From contig JBFWNG010000002.1 in the NCBI GenBank assembly GCA_050251195.1, forward strand, positions 310,001 to 374,000: a DNA stretch of 64,000 bases, read 5' to 3'. Positions 33,577-41,627 of the stretch are shown one piece after another (position 1 is the first letter of the stretch; every line of letters starts with the position of its first letter). The notes under the pieces are model-generated. The model made no database searches. It saw only the letters and a program-made list of their open reading frames with translations, and was not told where the DNA came from. This stretch comes from JBFWNG01 sp050251195 (lineage in GTDB: Bacteria > Bdellovibrionota_B > Oligoflexia > Oligoflexales > Oligoflexaceae). A program made the position numbers and the translations under genes.

Positions 33577-33593
33577 TTGGCACTGGGCTTGCT
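33577..33593 (+). promoter_or_regulatory. Sigma-54 (RpoN) promoter before a beta-barrel gene
   Basis: TTGGCACTGGGCTTGCT matches TGGCAC-N5-TTGCT completely, with GG and GC 12 bases apart. The -12 GC is 44 bases before the ATG at 33636. A dedicated AAA+ activator would be needed. Confidence 0.8.
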
Positions 33594-33635
33594 TGAATAG
33601 AAGGAAAGTCATTATGTGTTTTGAGGAGAGGGAGT

Positions 33636-34313
33636 ATGAAAACCTTAACGTATGCGTTAATAGCACTGATAGTCGGAGCGGTATCCTCCAGCGCTTACGC
33701 GAAAAAGTCTAAAAGAGAAGGCTTCAACTTTGGCGTTAACTTGAGATTGGTTGATAGTGATCGTCCAACTCTTGCTAAAGACGATGACGGTACCGCCCGT
33801 CGATCAACTTCGGAAGTCCGTTCGGTAAAACCATATTTTGGATATGCGTTTGACGGTGTTTTTCATCTAGGTCTTAAAATGATCTTTGAAGATGAAAAGA
33901 GCCAAGAGAACCTCGTTCTTGTTCCAAACGTATCCAGAGTTGAGACCCAGAAAACAAGCTCGCTTAACGGCGGCGGTGCAGTGGCTCGACTCCTGTTCGG
34001 TAACGTAATGTTCTTCGAGGTCGGCGCGGGATATTATGAGAGACTAACGAAGCTCGACGTTGAAGTTACGACAGACAGCGACAACGGAAACTTCTCGGGT
34101 AGCCGCGAAGCGCACAAGACAAGAGCGGCAGGATTAGGTTATCATGCCGGAGCGGGCCTAGAGATACCCATTACCGCTGGATTCTTCTTTAGCTCTGACT
34201 ACACCGCTTACTTCTATAAGCTGAAGGCTTATAAGAACAACACGGATATTAACCGCGGTGACGAACCTGAAGCCGCACAAGAACTGAGCTTCGGTCTTAG
34301 CTACTACTTTTGA
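33636..34313 (+). CDS. Outer-membrane beta-barrel protein under sigma-54 control
   Basis: ATG at 33636 follows GAGGAGAGGGAG. The 225-residue product has a signal peptide (about 1-22, ending SAYA) and long alternating strands. It ends LSFGLSYYF, so the last residue is the Phe expected of outer-membrane barrels. Inner segments such as FFEVGAGYYERL and FFFSSDYTAYFYKLKAY are aromatic-rich girdle strands. The exact family is unknown. A full-match sigma-54 promoter stands directly upstream. A truncated haemoglobin gene follows after nine bases, so the two are probably co-transcribed. Confidence 0.75.
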   Translation: MKTLTYALIALIVGAVSSSAYAKKSKREGFNFGVNLRLVDSDRPTLAKDDDGTARRSTSEVRSVKPYFGYAFDGVFHLGLKMIFEDEKSQENLVLVPNVSRVETQKTSSLNGGGAVARLLFGNVMFFEVGAGYYERLTKLDVEVTTDSDNGNFSGSREAHKTRAAGLGYHAGAGLEIPITAGFFFSSDYTAYFYKLKAYKNNTDINRGDEPEAAQELSFGLSYYF

Positions 34314-34322
34314 TAGAACGGT

Positions 34323-34697
34323 ATGACTGAAAATTTATACGACCAGATTGGACCTGATTTTATCGTAAAAGCTATCACTAGCTTTTACGATAAAGCATTT
34401 GAGGATCCCATTATCGGTCACTTCTTCATGGGCAAGGACAAAGCCGCTCTGGTGCAAAAACAAATCGATTTTGCATCGAGCATGTTAGGCGGCCCCAAAA
34501 ATTATCGTGGCCGACCTCTTGCCGCTGTTCACGCAGAACTGCCGATTCGACCGCCGCACTTTGGGCGTAGGCAAGTATTGATGCGCGAAGTTTTGGAGGA
34601 TCTTGGTCTCGATAAGGACCTGATGGAATCCTGGTTGTTGTTGGAGCAAAAATTAAAACCGCTGATCTTAAGTCAGAATCAAACCTGCAGAGAATGA
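34323..34697 (+). CDS. Truncated haemoglobin
   Basis: The 124-residue cytoplasmic product binds haem. It shows the truncated-globin order: LYDQIGPDFIVKAITSFY (A/B helices, with the B9/B10 Phe21-Tyr22 pair lining the distal pocket), IIGHFF, then YRGRPLAAVHAELPI, whose His70 is in the place of the proximal haem ligand, and PPHFGRRQVL. Roles in the family are NO or O2 handling. It lies nine bases after the sigma-54-driven barrel gene and would share that control. Its 3' end overlaps the convergent der by 19 bases. Confidence 0.85.
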   Translation: MTENLYDQIGPDFIVKAITSFYDKAFEDPIIGHFFMGKDKAALVQKQIDFASSMLGGPKNYRGRPLAAVHAELPIRPPHFGRRQVLMREVLEDLGLDKDLMESWLLLEQKLKPLILSQNQTCRE

Positions 34698-36082
34698 TCT
34701 TCCTGCTGTGCCGAAGCAGCTCCGCTTTTCTTTGGCGCCTCTTTTCCTCGAAATAAAAGCCGGATCGGAACCGTATTGAATCCCAAAGCCTCACGAATCC
34801 TATGGGTAAGATATCTCTTGTAGGAAACCTGAATGTCATCGGCCATGTTGCACTTGATGACAAACGTTGGCGGATTCGTGCTCACTTGTGTCGAGTAGAA
34901 GAGTTTGAGACGTTTGTTAAATTTCTTGTTAAACGCCGGTGTATGTTCTTGAATGGCCCTGTGAACGATGTCATTGACTTGAGATGTGGAGGCGCGCTTA
35001 TTGGATTCTTCGATAAGGCTCTCAACGTGCGTCAAGATCTTCTGAACTCGTTTGTTGTGCAAACACGATATGAACAGAATTGGGATAAACTGCGAGTCCT
35101 TTAGTTTGTCTCGAATATCGGCTTCGAGCTCCTTCATCGTATGGGTCTCTTTGCCCTCAACGAGATCCCACTTGTTCACCACAAGCAAAACAGGTTTGAA
35201 CCGCTCTGTTGCGAGGTTAATTAATTTCGCGTCTTGGTCCGTCACCATTTCTTCGGCGGAAACAACGTTGATGATCACGTCCGCTCGATTGATGGCGTCC
35301 AGGCTTTTTTGAACGCTCATCGATTCTATGGTGTCCTTGATCTTTGTCTTGCGCCGGATCCCGGCCGTGTCGATGATGACATAAGGTTTTTTATTGTAGC
35401 TAATGAGCGTATCGAGACTGTCGCGGGTTGTACCAGCAACGTCGCTGACGAGAGCTCGCTCTTCGTTTGTGAGTCGATTGAGAATAGAGGATTTGCCGGT
35501 GTTGGGTTTGCCTATGATCGCTATTTTCAAGGCGTCGACAGGAAAGTCGGCCGTCGACTTCTGGCCCGCTTCCTTCAAGATGGATTCGGCTCGCTCACAC
35601 AAATCGACAAGGCCCTGGTTGTGTGAAGCGCTAATGAATAGAGGTTCGCCTATGCCCAAAGCATAGAAATCGAATTTATTGTCCTTTGATTTGGGATGCT
35701 CAGCTTTGTTGACGCAATAGATTACCGGTTTGTCGGTTTTCTTTACAAGCTTGATGATCTTATGATCGTCGGGATGCACACCAAAACACCCGTCGAACAA
35801 CATGACGATAACATCGGACCCGAGAAGGGCGGCTTCCGTCTGTTTCCAAACGACGTTGTCGGAACTCTTGATAATGTCAGCGTGGAACGCGGCTTCGTAT
35901 CCGCCCGTGTCAATGACCGTCGCGCAGACGGATTCGTTGAAATGCACTTCGCCGTAAACTCTATCCCGAGTCACGCCTGGTGTATCGTACACAAGTGATT
36001 TGTTCGAACGAGTGAGACGATTGAAGAGTGTGGATTTGCCTACATTCGCGCGACCTACAAGTGCTATTTTTCCAATATTCAT
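34679..36082 (-). CDS. der: Ribosome assembly GTPase Der (EngA)
   Basis: Der assists assembly of the 50S subunit. The 467 residues have two GTPase domains in a row. The first is at about 3-165 (GRANVGKSTLFNRL, DTPGVTRDR, DTGG), the second at about 185-355 (GKPNTGKSSILNRL, VAGTTRDSLD, DTAGIRRK, NKWD), followed by the KH-like domain. The fourth motif of the first domain is NKAE rather than NKxD. The start overlaps the rnc stop (ATGA at 36079-36082), so rnc and der are coupled. Confidence 0.96.
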   Translation of the reverse strand: MNIGKIALVGRANVGKSTLFNRLTRSNKSLVYDTPGVTRDRVYGEVHFNESVCATVIDTGGYEAAFHADIIKSSDNVVWKQTEAALLGSDVIVMLFDGCFGVHPDDHKIIKLVKKTDKPVIYCVNKAEHPKSKDNKFDFYALGIGEPLFISASHNQGLVDLCERAESILKEAGQKSTADFPVDALKIAIIGKPNTGKSSILNRLTNEERALVSDVAGTTRDSLDTLISYNKKPYVIIDTAGIRRKTKIKDTIESMSVQKSLDAINRADVIINVVSAEEMVTDQDAKLINLATERFKPVLLVVNKWDLVEGKETHTMKELEADIRDKLKDSQFIPILFISCLHNKRVQKILTHVESLIEESNKRASTSQVNDIVHRAIQEHTPAFNKKFNKRLKLFYSTQVSTNPPTFVIKCNMADDIQVSYKRYLTHRIREALGFNTVPIRLLFRGKEAPKKSGAASAQQEDHSLQV

Positions 36083-36855
36083 GACTCTGTCAGTTCCCCT
36101 AAATTTTTGTTGTTCGCAAGAAATTCCATGGCAAACTTTGCCGCAATTTGTGAGGCGCTTTTCTTGCTATCGCCAATCCCTGTGCCGAGTACCTTTTTGC
36201 GGAAGGTTACTTCTACCTCAAAGCGCTTCTTATGATCCGGTCCAACTTGGGAAACGACGTGGTACTTGGGCAAGTCCTTGTAGAGGCTTTGAATCTTTTC
36301 CTGAAGCCGGCTTTTGTAGTCTTCTTGTGTAAGCTTTTTCAAGGAGCCTTGGAAGTAGGACTCAAACATGCTTAGCACAACTTCTTTGCATACTTCATAT
36401 CCCAAGTCTAGAAAAATTGCGCCAAATAAGGCTTCGATGGCGTCAGCAAGGACAGATGATTTTTCGAATCCTCGTATCGAGGGGTCGCCCTCGCTCACGA
36501 TGAGGCAGGCATCAAGCCCGACCTTTCGGCTGACGGCCGCCAGGATCTTTTCGTTGACGAGTGCGGCGCGAATCTTCGACAGCTCGCCTTCGTTAAACTC
36601 CTGCGGATGATTTAGAAGCGACGCGCTTATCGACAGACCCAGCACCGCGTCCCCCAAGAACTCAAGGCGCTCGTTCCACGGAATCTTAAATTCCTTCGGC
36701 TGATTTCGAGCGGCGACTTTCGCGGCGGAGCTGTGGGTTATTGCTTCAACATAAAGCGAAAAATTGTTCGGCTTTATCCCAAACTTCGTAAGGATCAAAC
36801 CGAGCTTTTCAAGCTTTTCGGGATAAATGTTTTGCCAATGGCCTACGTGATTCAT
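36079..36855 (-). CDS. rnc: Ribonuclease III
   Basis: RNase III cuts double-stranded RNA in rRNA and mRNA processing. I take ATG 36855 (MNHVGHWQNIYPEKL), giving 258 residues; the frame stays open far upstream, but that part is AT-rich and unlike the family. The signature NERLEFLGDAVLGL holds the catalytic acidic residues, and DAIEALFGAIFLD holds the second set. The dsRNA-binding domain is at about 185-255 (DYKSRLQEKIQSLYKDLPKY, cut here to its first part, and GDSKKSASQIAAKFAMEFL). It is coupled to der. Confidence 0.95.
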   Translation of the reverse strand: MNHVGHWQNIYPEKLEKLGLILTKFGIKPNNFSLYVEAITHSSAAKVAARNQPKEFKIPWNERLEFLGDAVLGLSISASLLNHPQEFNEGELSKIRAALVNEKILAAVSRKVGLDACLIVSEGDPSIRGFEKSSVLADAIEALFGAIFLDLGYEVCKEVVLSMFESYFQGSLKKLTQEDYKSRLQEKIQSLYKDLPKYHVVSQVGPDHKKRFEVEVTFRKKVLGTGIGDSKKSASQIAAKFAMEFLANNKNLGELTES

Positions 36856-36993
36856 AAATCTTTTAGAATTATTAAAAATAAGCTCGACAATTATACTAAA
36901 AATGTTAAAAAAAGTCAAATTTATTAACAAGTTGCTCTTATTAACGTTTTTCATGGTTAAAATGCTGTGATATCCTACTATTGGAGGCAAAAA

Positions 36994-38028
36994 ATGTCGG
37001 ATCAGTCGTCGAGAGGTATTCTCTACATACTCGGATTTGTGCTCGCTGTCCTGGCGTTCGCAGCGTATAGGTTTAACACTTGGTCGGTCTCGCCCGTCCA
37101 ACTGTCCGAAGAAGCCATCGTGGAATTCCCCCCTGGGACCAAGCTCGTGGATCTTTCGGGCGTGCTGGAATCCAAGGGCGTCGTCAAGCAGGCCCTGAGC
37201 TTTCATCTGTGGGTTAAAGCCAAAGGGGTCTATCCCAAATTCCAGGCCGGTACCTATTTATTTAAGGACAAGGTCAGTCCCAACGACGTTATCGAAGCCA
37301 TGATGAAGGGAGAAGTTTATCGTCCCGTGGTGTTGCAGTTTACGATTCCCGAGGGCTATAACCTCTCGCTCATAGCGCAAAGACTTGCTGAACGCGGGTT
37401 AGGGGAAGCGCCTGAGATCCTGGCTATTATGAAAAATCCCGCGACTGCCTCGTCCCTAGGGGTGCCGGGCCCGACGCTGGAGGGCTACCTTTATCCGGCG
37501 ACCTATTCCTACAACCACGAGATGACGTTGCGAGAGGTTCTTAAAGACATGGTGGGCACTTTTTTCAAAAATCTCCCGGCTGAATACGAAAGCAGGGCCC
37601 GAAAGCTTGGGCTTGCTCTAGGGGAAGCCGTGACTTTTGCTTCGCTCATCGAACTTGAGACGATTCATGACGAAGAGCGCGGCATGATCTCAGAAGTCAT
37701 ATGGAAGAGGCTCAAAAACAGGAGTCCCCTTGGCATTGACGCGGCGCTTATATACGGAATAAAAAACTATAAAGGCGACATTACCTGGAACCATCTCAAA
37801 GATTCTAAGAATCCATACAACACGCGACTCCGCAAAGGACTGCCGCCGACGCCCATCGGATCTCCTTCCGCAGCTTCTTTGGAGGCCGTTCTTAATCCGA
37901 CAGAAAAAGGCTATTATTATTACGTCCTTAACGGTGACGGGCAAAAAAAACATCATTTTTCGCAGACTTTAGCCGAACATAATCAACACGTGAAAGTTTT
38001 GTTGAAAGAGACTAAGAATAAACAGTAG
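36994..38028 (+). CDS. mltG: Endolytic murein transglycosylase MltG
   Basis: MltG cuts nascent glycan strands and ends their growth at the inner membrane. ATG 36994 follows TTGGAGG. The 344 residues have one membrane helix (about 10-28), a LysM-like subdomain and the YceG domain. The catalytic Glu is in ASLIELETIHDEER, and PTPIGSPSAASLEAVLNP, YYYYVLNGDGQKKHHF complete the fold. The usual QSDPTVIYG stretch reads LGIDAALIYG, a modest departure. A PilZ gene follows after 19 bases. Confidence 0.93.
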   Translation: MSDQSSRGILYILGFVLAVLAFAAYRFNTWSVSPVQLSEEAIVEFPPGTKLVDLSGVLESKGVVKQALSFHLWVKAKGVYPKFQAGTYLFKDKVSPNDVIEAMMKGEVYRPVVLQFTIPEGYNLSLIAQRLAERGLGEAPEILAIMKNPATASSLGVPGPTLEGYLYPATYSYNHEMTLREVLKDMVGTFFKNLPAEYESRARKLGLALGEAVTFASLIELETIHDEERGMISEVIWKRLKNRSPLGIDAALIYGIKNYKGDITWNHLKDSKNPYNTRLRKGLPPTPIGSPSAASLEAVLNPTEKGYYYYVLNGDGQKKHHFSQTLAEHNQHVKVLLKETKNKQ

Positions 38029-38047
38029 CTCTTTGGTGGGAGATCGT

Positions 38048-38506
38048 ATGAGCACAAAGTCGGGAACCAAGAAACCTAAGGCTCAGGGCGCGAAAAAGAA
38101 GGTTGATCGCAAAGAAGGCGACGATCGCCCGATCGAGCGAGACAACGGTCGCATCAACCAGAGAATCCCGATTCAACTTCTCGTGGATTACCGGTGCGAC
38201 GGCAACTACCTTTTTGACTTTTGCCGGGATCTCGGTACCGGCGGCGTTTTTATAGAGACCAAAAGTCCGCTCGAACACGGATCTACCGTGGATCTCGTAT
38301 TCACCCTTCCTGACAGCAAGGAAACCCTCGAAGCCAAGGGCAAAGTAATTTGGGTTCAATCTGAAATCCCAGGCAAGGGTTTAACGCCGGGAATGGGCGT
38401 GCAATTTGACAGCTTTGACGCTCGTCAGCGAAAGGTTCTTGAAGACTTCGTCAGCCGATATCGTTCGGGTAAGCCTAGTCCCAAGGACGGCCAGCGGACT
38501 GCTTAA
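38048..38506 (+). CDS. PilZ domain protein (myxobacterial TIGR02266-like)
   Basis: ATG 38048 gives 152 residues. A basic, Lys-rich leader of about 40 residues precedes a PilZ domain. The c-di-GMP motif RxxxR is RINQR, and the second motif DxSxxG reads DLGTGG, so the Ser is Gly. GGVFIET, AKGKVIWVQ and PGMGVQF follow the pattern of the single-domain PilZ proteins common in myxobacteria and Bdellovibrio. c-di-GMP binding is likely but weakened by the Ser change. It lies 19 bases after mltG. Confidence 0.85.
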   Translation: MSTKSGTKKPKAQGAKKKVDRKEGDDRPIERDNGRINQRIPIQLLVDYRCDGNYLFDFCRDLGTGGVFIETKSPLEHGSTVDLVFTLPDSKETLEAKGKVIWVQSEIPGKGLTPGMGVQFDSFDARQRKVLEDFVSRYRSGKPSPKDGQRTA

Positions 38507-38566
38507 GATCCCCTTTAGCTTTTGAAGAGTGCTATGGTATATTCTCCGCATAAAGAAGGAGGTACC

Positions 38567-38986
38567 ATGCACGTTATTTGGAAAAGACCAGATGGGTTCC
38601 ATGAAGCGTCCCCGTCGGACTATTCTGTTTTCGAACTCAACGGACATGCTAAGCTTTGGCTGCATAAGAAAGATAAAGACCAGTACCCGTTTCGCATCTC
38701 CGGCGGATGGGAAGAAGGCGATAGCACCGTAAAACTCAATAACTTCGTGAATCTCCTGCCCCAGCCAGACAAAGACTGGGTGAGTTACCTCGTAAACATC
38801 TACAACAATTCTATGAAGTCGGACGCGGAAACCTTCTTTAATGAGAAGGTTGCTTGGCTCAACGGCCTCAAATCACATCTTAAAGGCGATACCTGGGAAG
38901 TCGATATTCTGGAACAGGCAATCGAGCTGACCAAGAAAAAGCTTGAGTCGGTGAAACTGAAGTTTTTGGAACAAGTGAGCGCTTAA
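38567..38986 (+). CDS. Hypothetical cytoplasmic protein
   Basis: AAGGAGG at 38556-38562 marks ATG 38567, giving 139 residues; an earlier in-frame codon is not needed. The product has an aromatic-rich N-terminal part (MHVIWKRPDGFHEASPSDY, FRISGGWEEGD) and a helical C-terminal half rich in Lys and Leu (ILEQAIELTKKKLESVKLK). No signal peptide, no known motif. Its stop overlaps that of the convergent lipoprotein gene. Confidence 0.75.
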   Translation: MHVIWKRPDGFHEASPSDYSVFELNGHAKLWLHKKDKDQYPFRISGGWEEGDSTVKLNNFVNLLPQPDKDWVSYLVNIYNNSMKSDAETFFNEKVAWLNGLKSHLKGDTWEVDILEQAIELTKKKLESVKLKFLEQVSA

Positions 38987-39819
38987 GGCGCCATTATATT
39001 AGGGTTTGCGATGTAGTCGATTTTAGCTTCGAGCGCAAACTCGTCATGATAACAGTTCAGACCTCTCTCGTCGTCACTGGCTACAATCAAGGAGAATTTG
39101 ATCGCCGGTGCTTGGCTACCTATAAGGCCCGCCATGATTGGGGCGATTTCCGAGCTTTTTAGAGTCGATTGAAACGCGCTGCCTGCCGAATTCTCCTGCG
39201 CAACGCAGTTCTGGTCGCCGCCCAAGCAGTACTTAACCTTGTTTGCGGTTGCGACGCTTGGGGCGTTGAGGATCTTCGTAAAGTCCCACGCATACATGCC
39301 GTTTACTTGGCCCAGCAACATGACATTTTGCCCGATATCGGACGCGACGACATATTGATCCATCAGGAAGTAAAGATCGTCGTCATGAACGAGCGTGTTG
39401 ACTTTAGACGCGATGGAAATGTCACAAATGATATTTTCTGAGGACAAAGCAAGGCTCGCCTCGTCGATCTCTCTCGCATTCGTGCTCCCTCCGGCGGAGG
39501 ATTCATTGGGGTCCATGCCGAAAGAGCATCCTGCGTCTCTCAGCGGAAATACAAGTGGTTGGACTACCGACATTTTCGTGTTTTCGGCACAAAGCTTTTT
39601 GATGTTCTCGGCATTCAATTCGATAGGAACAATGGCTTGATCTTGCGGTTCTTCTGAAACTTCCTCTGCTTCGCTGATCTCCTCGGAAGCGACGGGTTGC
39701 GGGGTCTCCTGTGAGTCTCCAGAGAAGTCGGCCCCATTTCCCGTTACGGCGGGGACTGTGGGAGCCCGGTAACATCCGGCCGCTAGTGCTACAAAGAGAC
39801 TTAGAAGTTTTATACGCAT
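38983..39819 (-). CDS. Lipoprotein of unknown function
   Basis: The signal MRIKLLSLFVALAAGC has a clear lipobox (LAAGC, Cys16). A long acidic, disordered linker follows (about 20-65, rich in Glu, Pro, Ser), then a folded part with five Cys, including LRDAGCSFG, ENIICDISI, KVKYCLGGDQNC and GLNCYHDEF. Cys pairs suggest disulphides in the periplasm or on the surface. The 278-residue protein matches no family I know. Confidence 0.7.
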   Translation of the reverse strand: MRIKLLSLFVALAAGCYRAPTVPAVTGNGADFSGDSQETPQPVASEEISEAEEVSEEPQDQAIVPIELNAENIKKLCAENTKMSVVQPLVFPLRDAGCSFGMDPNESSAGGSTNAREIDEASLALSSENIICDISIASKVNTLVHDDDLYFLMDQYVVASDIGQNVMLLGQVNGMYAWDFTKILNAPSVATANKVKYCLGGDQNCVAQENSAGSAFQSTLKSSEIAPIMAGLIGSQAPAIKFSLIVASDDERGLNCYHDEFALEAKIDYIANPNIMAP

Positions 39820-40119
39820 GTGAAACCCGTTTGTGTAATACCCGTTTGCCCTAGTGATAGGTCTTTATCGGACAGGATCTCTAAGAATGTTAATACCTGG
39901 TAATTCTTTATTGACGTTAGTGGGTTAGCTCGGGGTTTTTAGGGGACTGCCCTTTAGCCCGCAACGTAAATGTCGTTTATTTCGCCAATGTCTAACTGTT
40001 GTACACTCCCAGGCCCATGGTAAGTGCTTGAAAACTCATGATTTATGCAATGCCAATGGGTGGCACAACCATTGCTTTAGATACCCCAGATAACGATTGC
40101 TACTTGAATGGAGAGCTAT
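39820..40119. other. 300-bp intergenic region with a sigma-54 promoter
   Basis: This divergent region separates a lipoprotein gene (minus) and a barrel gene (plus). Apart from the sigma-54 site at 40060-40076 and an inverted repeat around it, I see no gene, RNA or repeat. A GC-rich patch, AGGGGACTGCCCT, near 39930 is a weak hairpin only. Confidence 0.5.
40060..40076 (+). promoter_or_regulatory. Sigma-54 (RpoN) promoter before a second beta-barrel gene
   Basis: GTGGCACAACCATTGCT matches TGGCAC-N5-TTGCT, with GG and GC 12 bases apart. The -12 GC is 45 bases before the ATG at 40120, almost the same distance as at 33577. An inverted repeat CAATGG-N9-CCATTG (40054-40074) overlaps the promoter. 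Confidence 0.8.
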
Positions 40120-40755
40120 ATGGATACGGCTAAGCTGCAATGGTTAAGGGTATGGGGAACAATTTTACTTCTTACAGGGTCATTGGATGCCCTTGCGACG
40201 CCACATGCGCTTATTAACGCAACGCGCGGAGCTGACACCAATGTGTTCGTTTCACAAGGTATTGAAGGTGAGTACGGCACCTTTAATAGAATTGGCGCAG
40301 GCGAAGACATCGGGAGCGGCAACGAGCAAATTTGGCGCGGATATTCGTTTCGCAACTCGCTCGGTCTCGAACTTATGAAGTTCGTGCAATTCAGTGTGTC
40401 ACACGCTTTCGTCAACATGCGAAGCAAAGCGAATTCGTTGGAAAACATCCGCGGATCTCGAATCATGGGTGAAACCCGTCTTGTTTTCAGTTCGCCGATC
40501 GGCAACGTGGAAGCAGGCGGCGGAGTACTCGGCTCAAAGATGGAGTATCAGATGAAACTTCTGAACTCGGACTTTTTGGGCAGCGGTTACTTCTATAGCC
40601 TAGGCTTGAATTACTTCTTTTCACAACGCGTGTCATTGTACGGACAAGGCAGAGTGTTCAACGAGAACCTCGTTCGTAACGGCGGCTCCAGTGAAATTGA
40701 AAACATCAAGTCGAAGACGAGCAATATCGGACTAGGATTTAGCATCTGGCTATAA
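40120..40755 (+). CDS. Outer-membrane beta-barrel protein under sigma-54 control
   Basis: ATG 40120 is preferred to 40108 because GGAGAG lies just before it. The 211-residue product has a signal peptide with a slightly long charged start (about 1-30, ending LATP). Amphipathic strands follow, for example FRNSLGLELMKFVQFSVSHAF and YFYSLGLNYFFSQRVSLYGQ, each given in part. It ends NIGLGFSIWL. The pattern is of an eight-stranded barrel. It is not visibly similar to the barrel at 33636 but shares its promoter type. A strong terminator follows, so it is monocistronic. Confidence 0.75.
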   Translation: MDTAKLQWLRVWGTILLLTGSLDALATPHALINATRGADTNVFVSQGIEGEYGTFNRIGAGEDIGSGNEQIWRGYSFRNSLGLELMKFVQFSVSHAFVNMRSKANSLENIRGSRIMGETRLVFSSPIGNVEAGGGVLGSKMEYQMKLLNSDFLGSGYFYSLGLNYFFSQRVSLYGQGRVFNENLVRNGGSSEIENIKSKTSNIGLGFSIWL

Positions 40756-40785
40756 TCCTTCTTTTTCATGATTTCCCTCTTTATG

Positions 40786-40815
40786 CAGGCCTTCCTCGGA
40801 AGGCCTGTTTTTTAT
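40786..40815 (+). terminator. Rho-independent terminator
   Basis: CAGGCCTTC and GAAGGCCTG form a 9-bp perfect stem with a CTCG loop and are followed by six T. It ends the barrel gene transcript. Confidence 0.93.
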
Positions 40816-40950
40816 TACTCGAGCGCACATACCGGTGCCCGACCCGTCCCCCCTCCGCGAAAACGACGTACCCAGGCACATCTCTGTTGACCCCGGGATG
40901 ATCTAGGTTTAGTCTCGTACAATAAATACGACAAATCATCAGGGGGATTT

Positions 40951-41583
40951 ATGTTACGAAGCATCGTACTTGTTTTGGGTCTGTTTCAAATCTCTTGCGG
41001 TAACAGTAGTTTTCAGGTTCCTTCCGACCGAGAATTGACGGTCAAAAAAAATAGCCTTAAAGGCGATATATCGGCCGTAAAACTTTATCTCGACGACGAA
41101 TACTATTTCGATGCGGCGACTTTAGGGCGCCAAATTGCAAACCATGTTGAACTCCAAGATGACCAAGGCATTTCTTTATCCCAGGAAGATTACAAAATCA
41201 CCGTTTCTCCAGAAATTTCGAACGAAAACTTCCAGAGAGATTTTCAGGTTTTTGCCGTGGGCGAAGAGGGCGGTTATTATCAAACCAAGACCCAAGAAAA
41301 GGGCAAATTCAAAGTTAAAGACATGTACAACGGGTCGTATGATATTCGCGCGCAAAAAAACTATGACCTTATTGTAGAATCCAAGCAGCCCGAGCCACAA
41401 CCGGGCGAACAACCGGTGCCGGCAAAGAAGATGACATTCTGCTTTACTCTTTACAGCGACTACTCTGGTGTAGAGATGGAGCAGGGTCAAGAGCAAAAGA
41501 TCGTCTTCAGCTCGTTCAATCTGATGCTTCTAGATCAGAACTGCGAAAAATCGACCAACAGCAAGAAGATCACTTTGAAGTAG
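40951..41583 (+). CDS. Lipoprotein of unknown function
   Basis: CAGGGGGATTT precedes ATG 40951. The signal MLRSIVLVLGLFQISC ends in a lipobox with Cys16. The 210-residue product has a beta-rich body (KLYLDDEYYFDAATLGRQI, KFKVKDMYNGSYDIRAQKNY), a proline-rich segment (QPEPQPGEQPVPAKK, about 150-165) and a last part with two Cys. No family recognised; it probably sits on the periplasmic side of the outer membrane. Confidence 0.7.
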   Translation: MLRSIVLVLGLFQISCGNSSFQVPSDRELTVKKNSLKGDISAVKLYLDDEYYFDAATLGRQIANHVELQDDQGISLSQEDYKITVSPEISNENFQRDFQVFAVGEEGGYYQTKTQEKGKFKVKDMYNGSYDIRAQKNYDLIVESKQPEPQPGEQPVPAKKMTFCFTLYSDYSGVEMEQGQEQKIVFSSFNLMLLDQNCEKSTNSKKITLK

Positions 41584-41627
41584 GGGTGTTCTGAGAGAAG
41601 CGAAGAATACCTCCTCTGAGGTAACCT

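Larger units (their letters stand above)
33133..33635. other. About 500 bp without a supported gene
   Basis: The stretch holds a terminator (33287-33315), one lone copy of the 16-base repeat seen in the 15392 hairpin (33375-33390), an 8-bp inverted repeat (33524-33541) and a sigma-54 promoter (33577-33593). A short open frame on the minus strand here crosses the terminator and lacks a ribosome site. Confidence 0.6.

Noticed and set aside
41608..41623. TACCTC-CTCT-GAGGTA hairpin after the lipoprotein gene as a terminator
   Set aside because: The stem is only 6 bp and has no T run on either strand.
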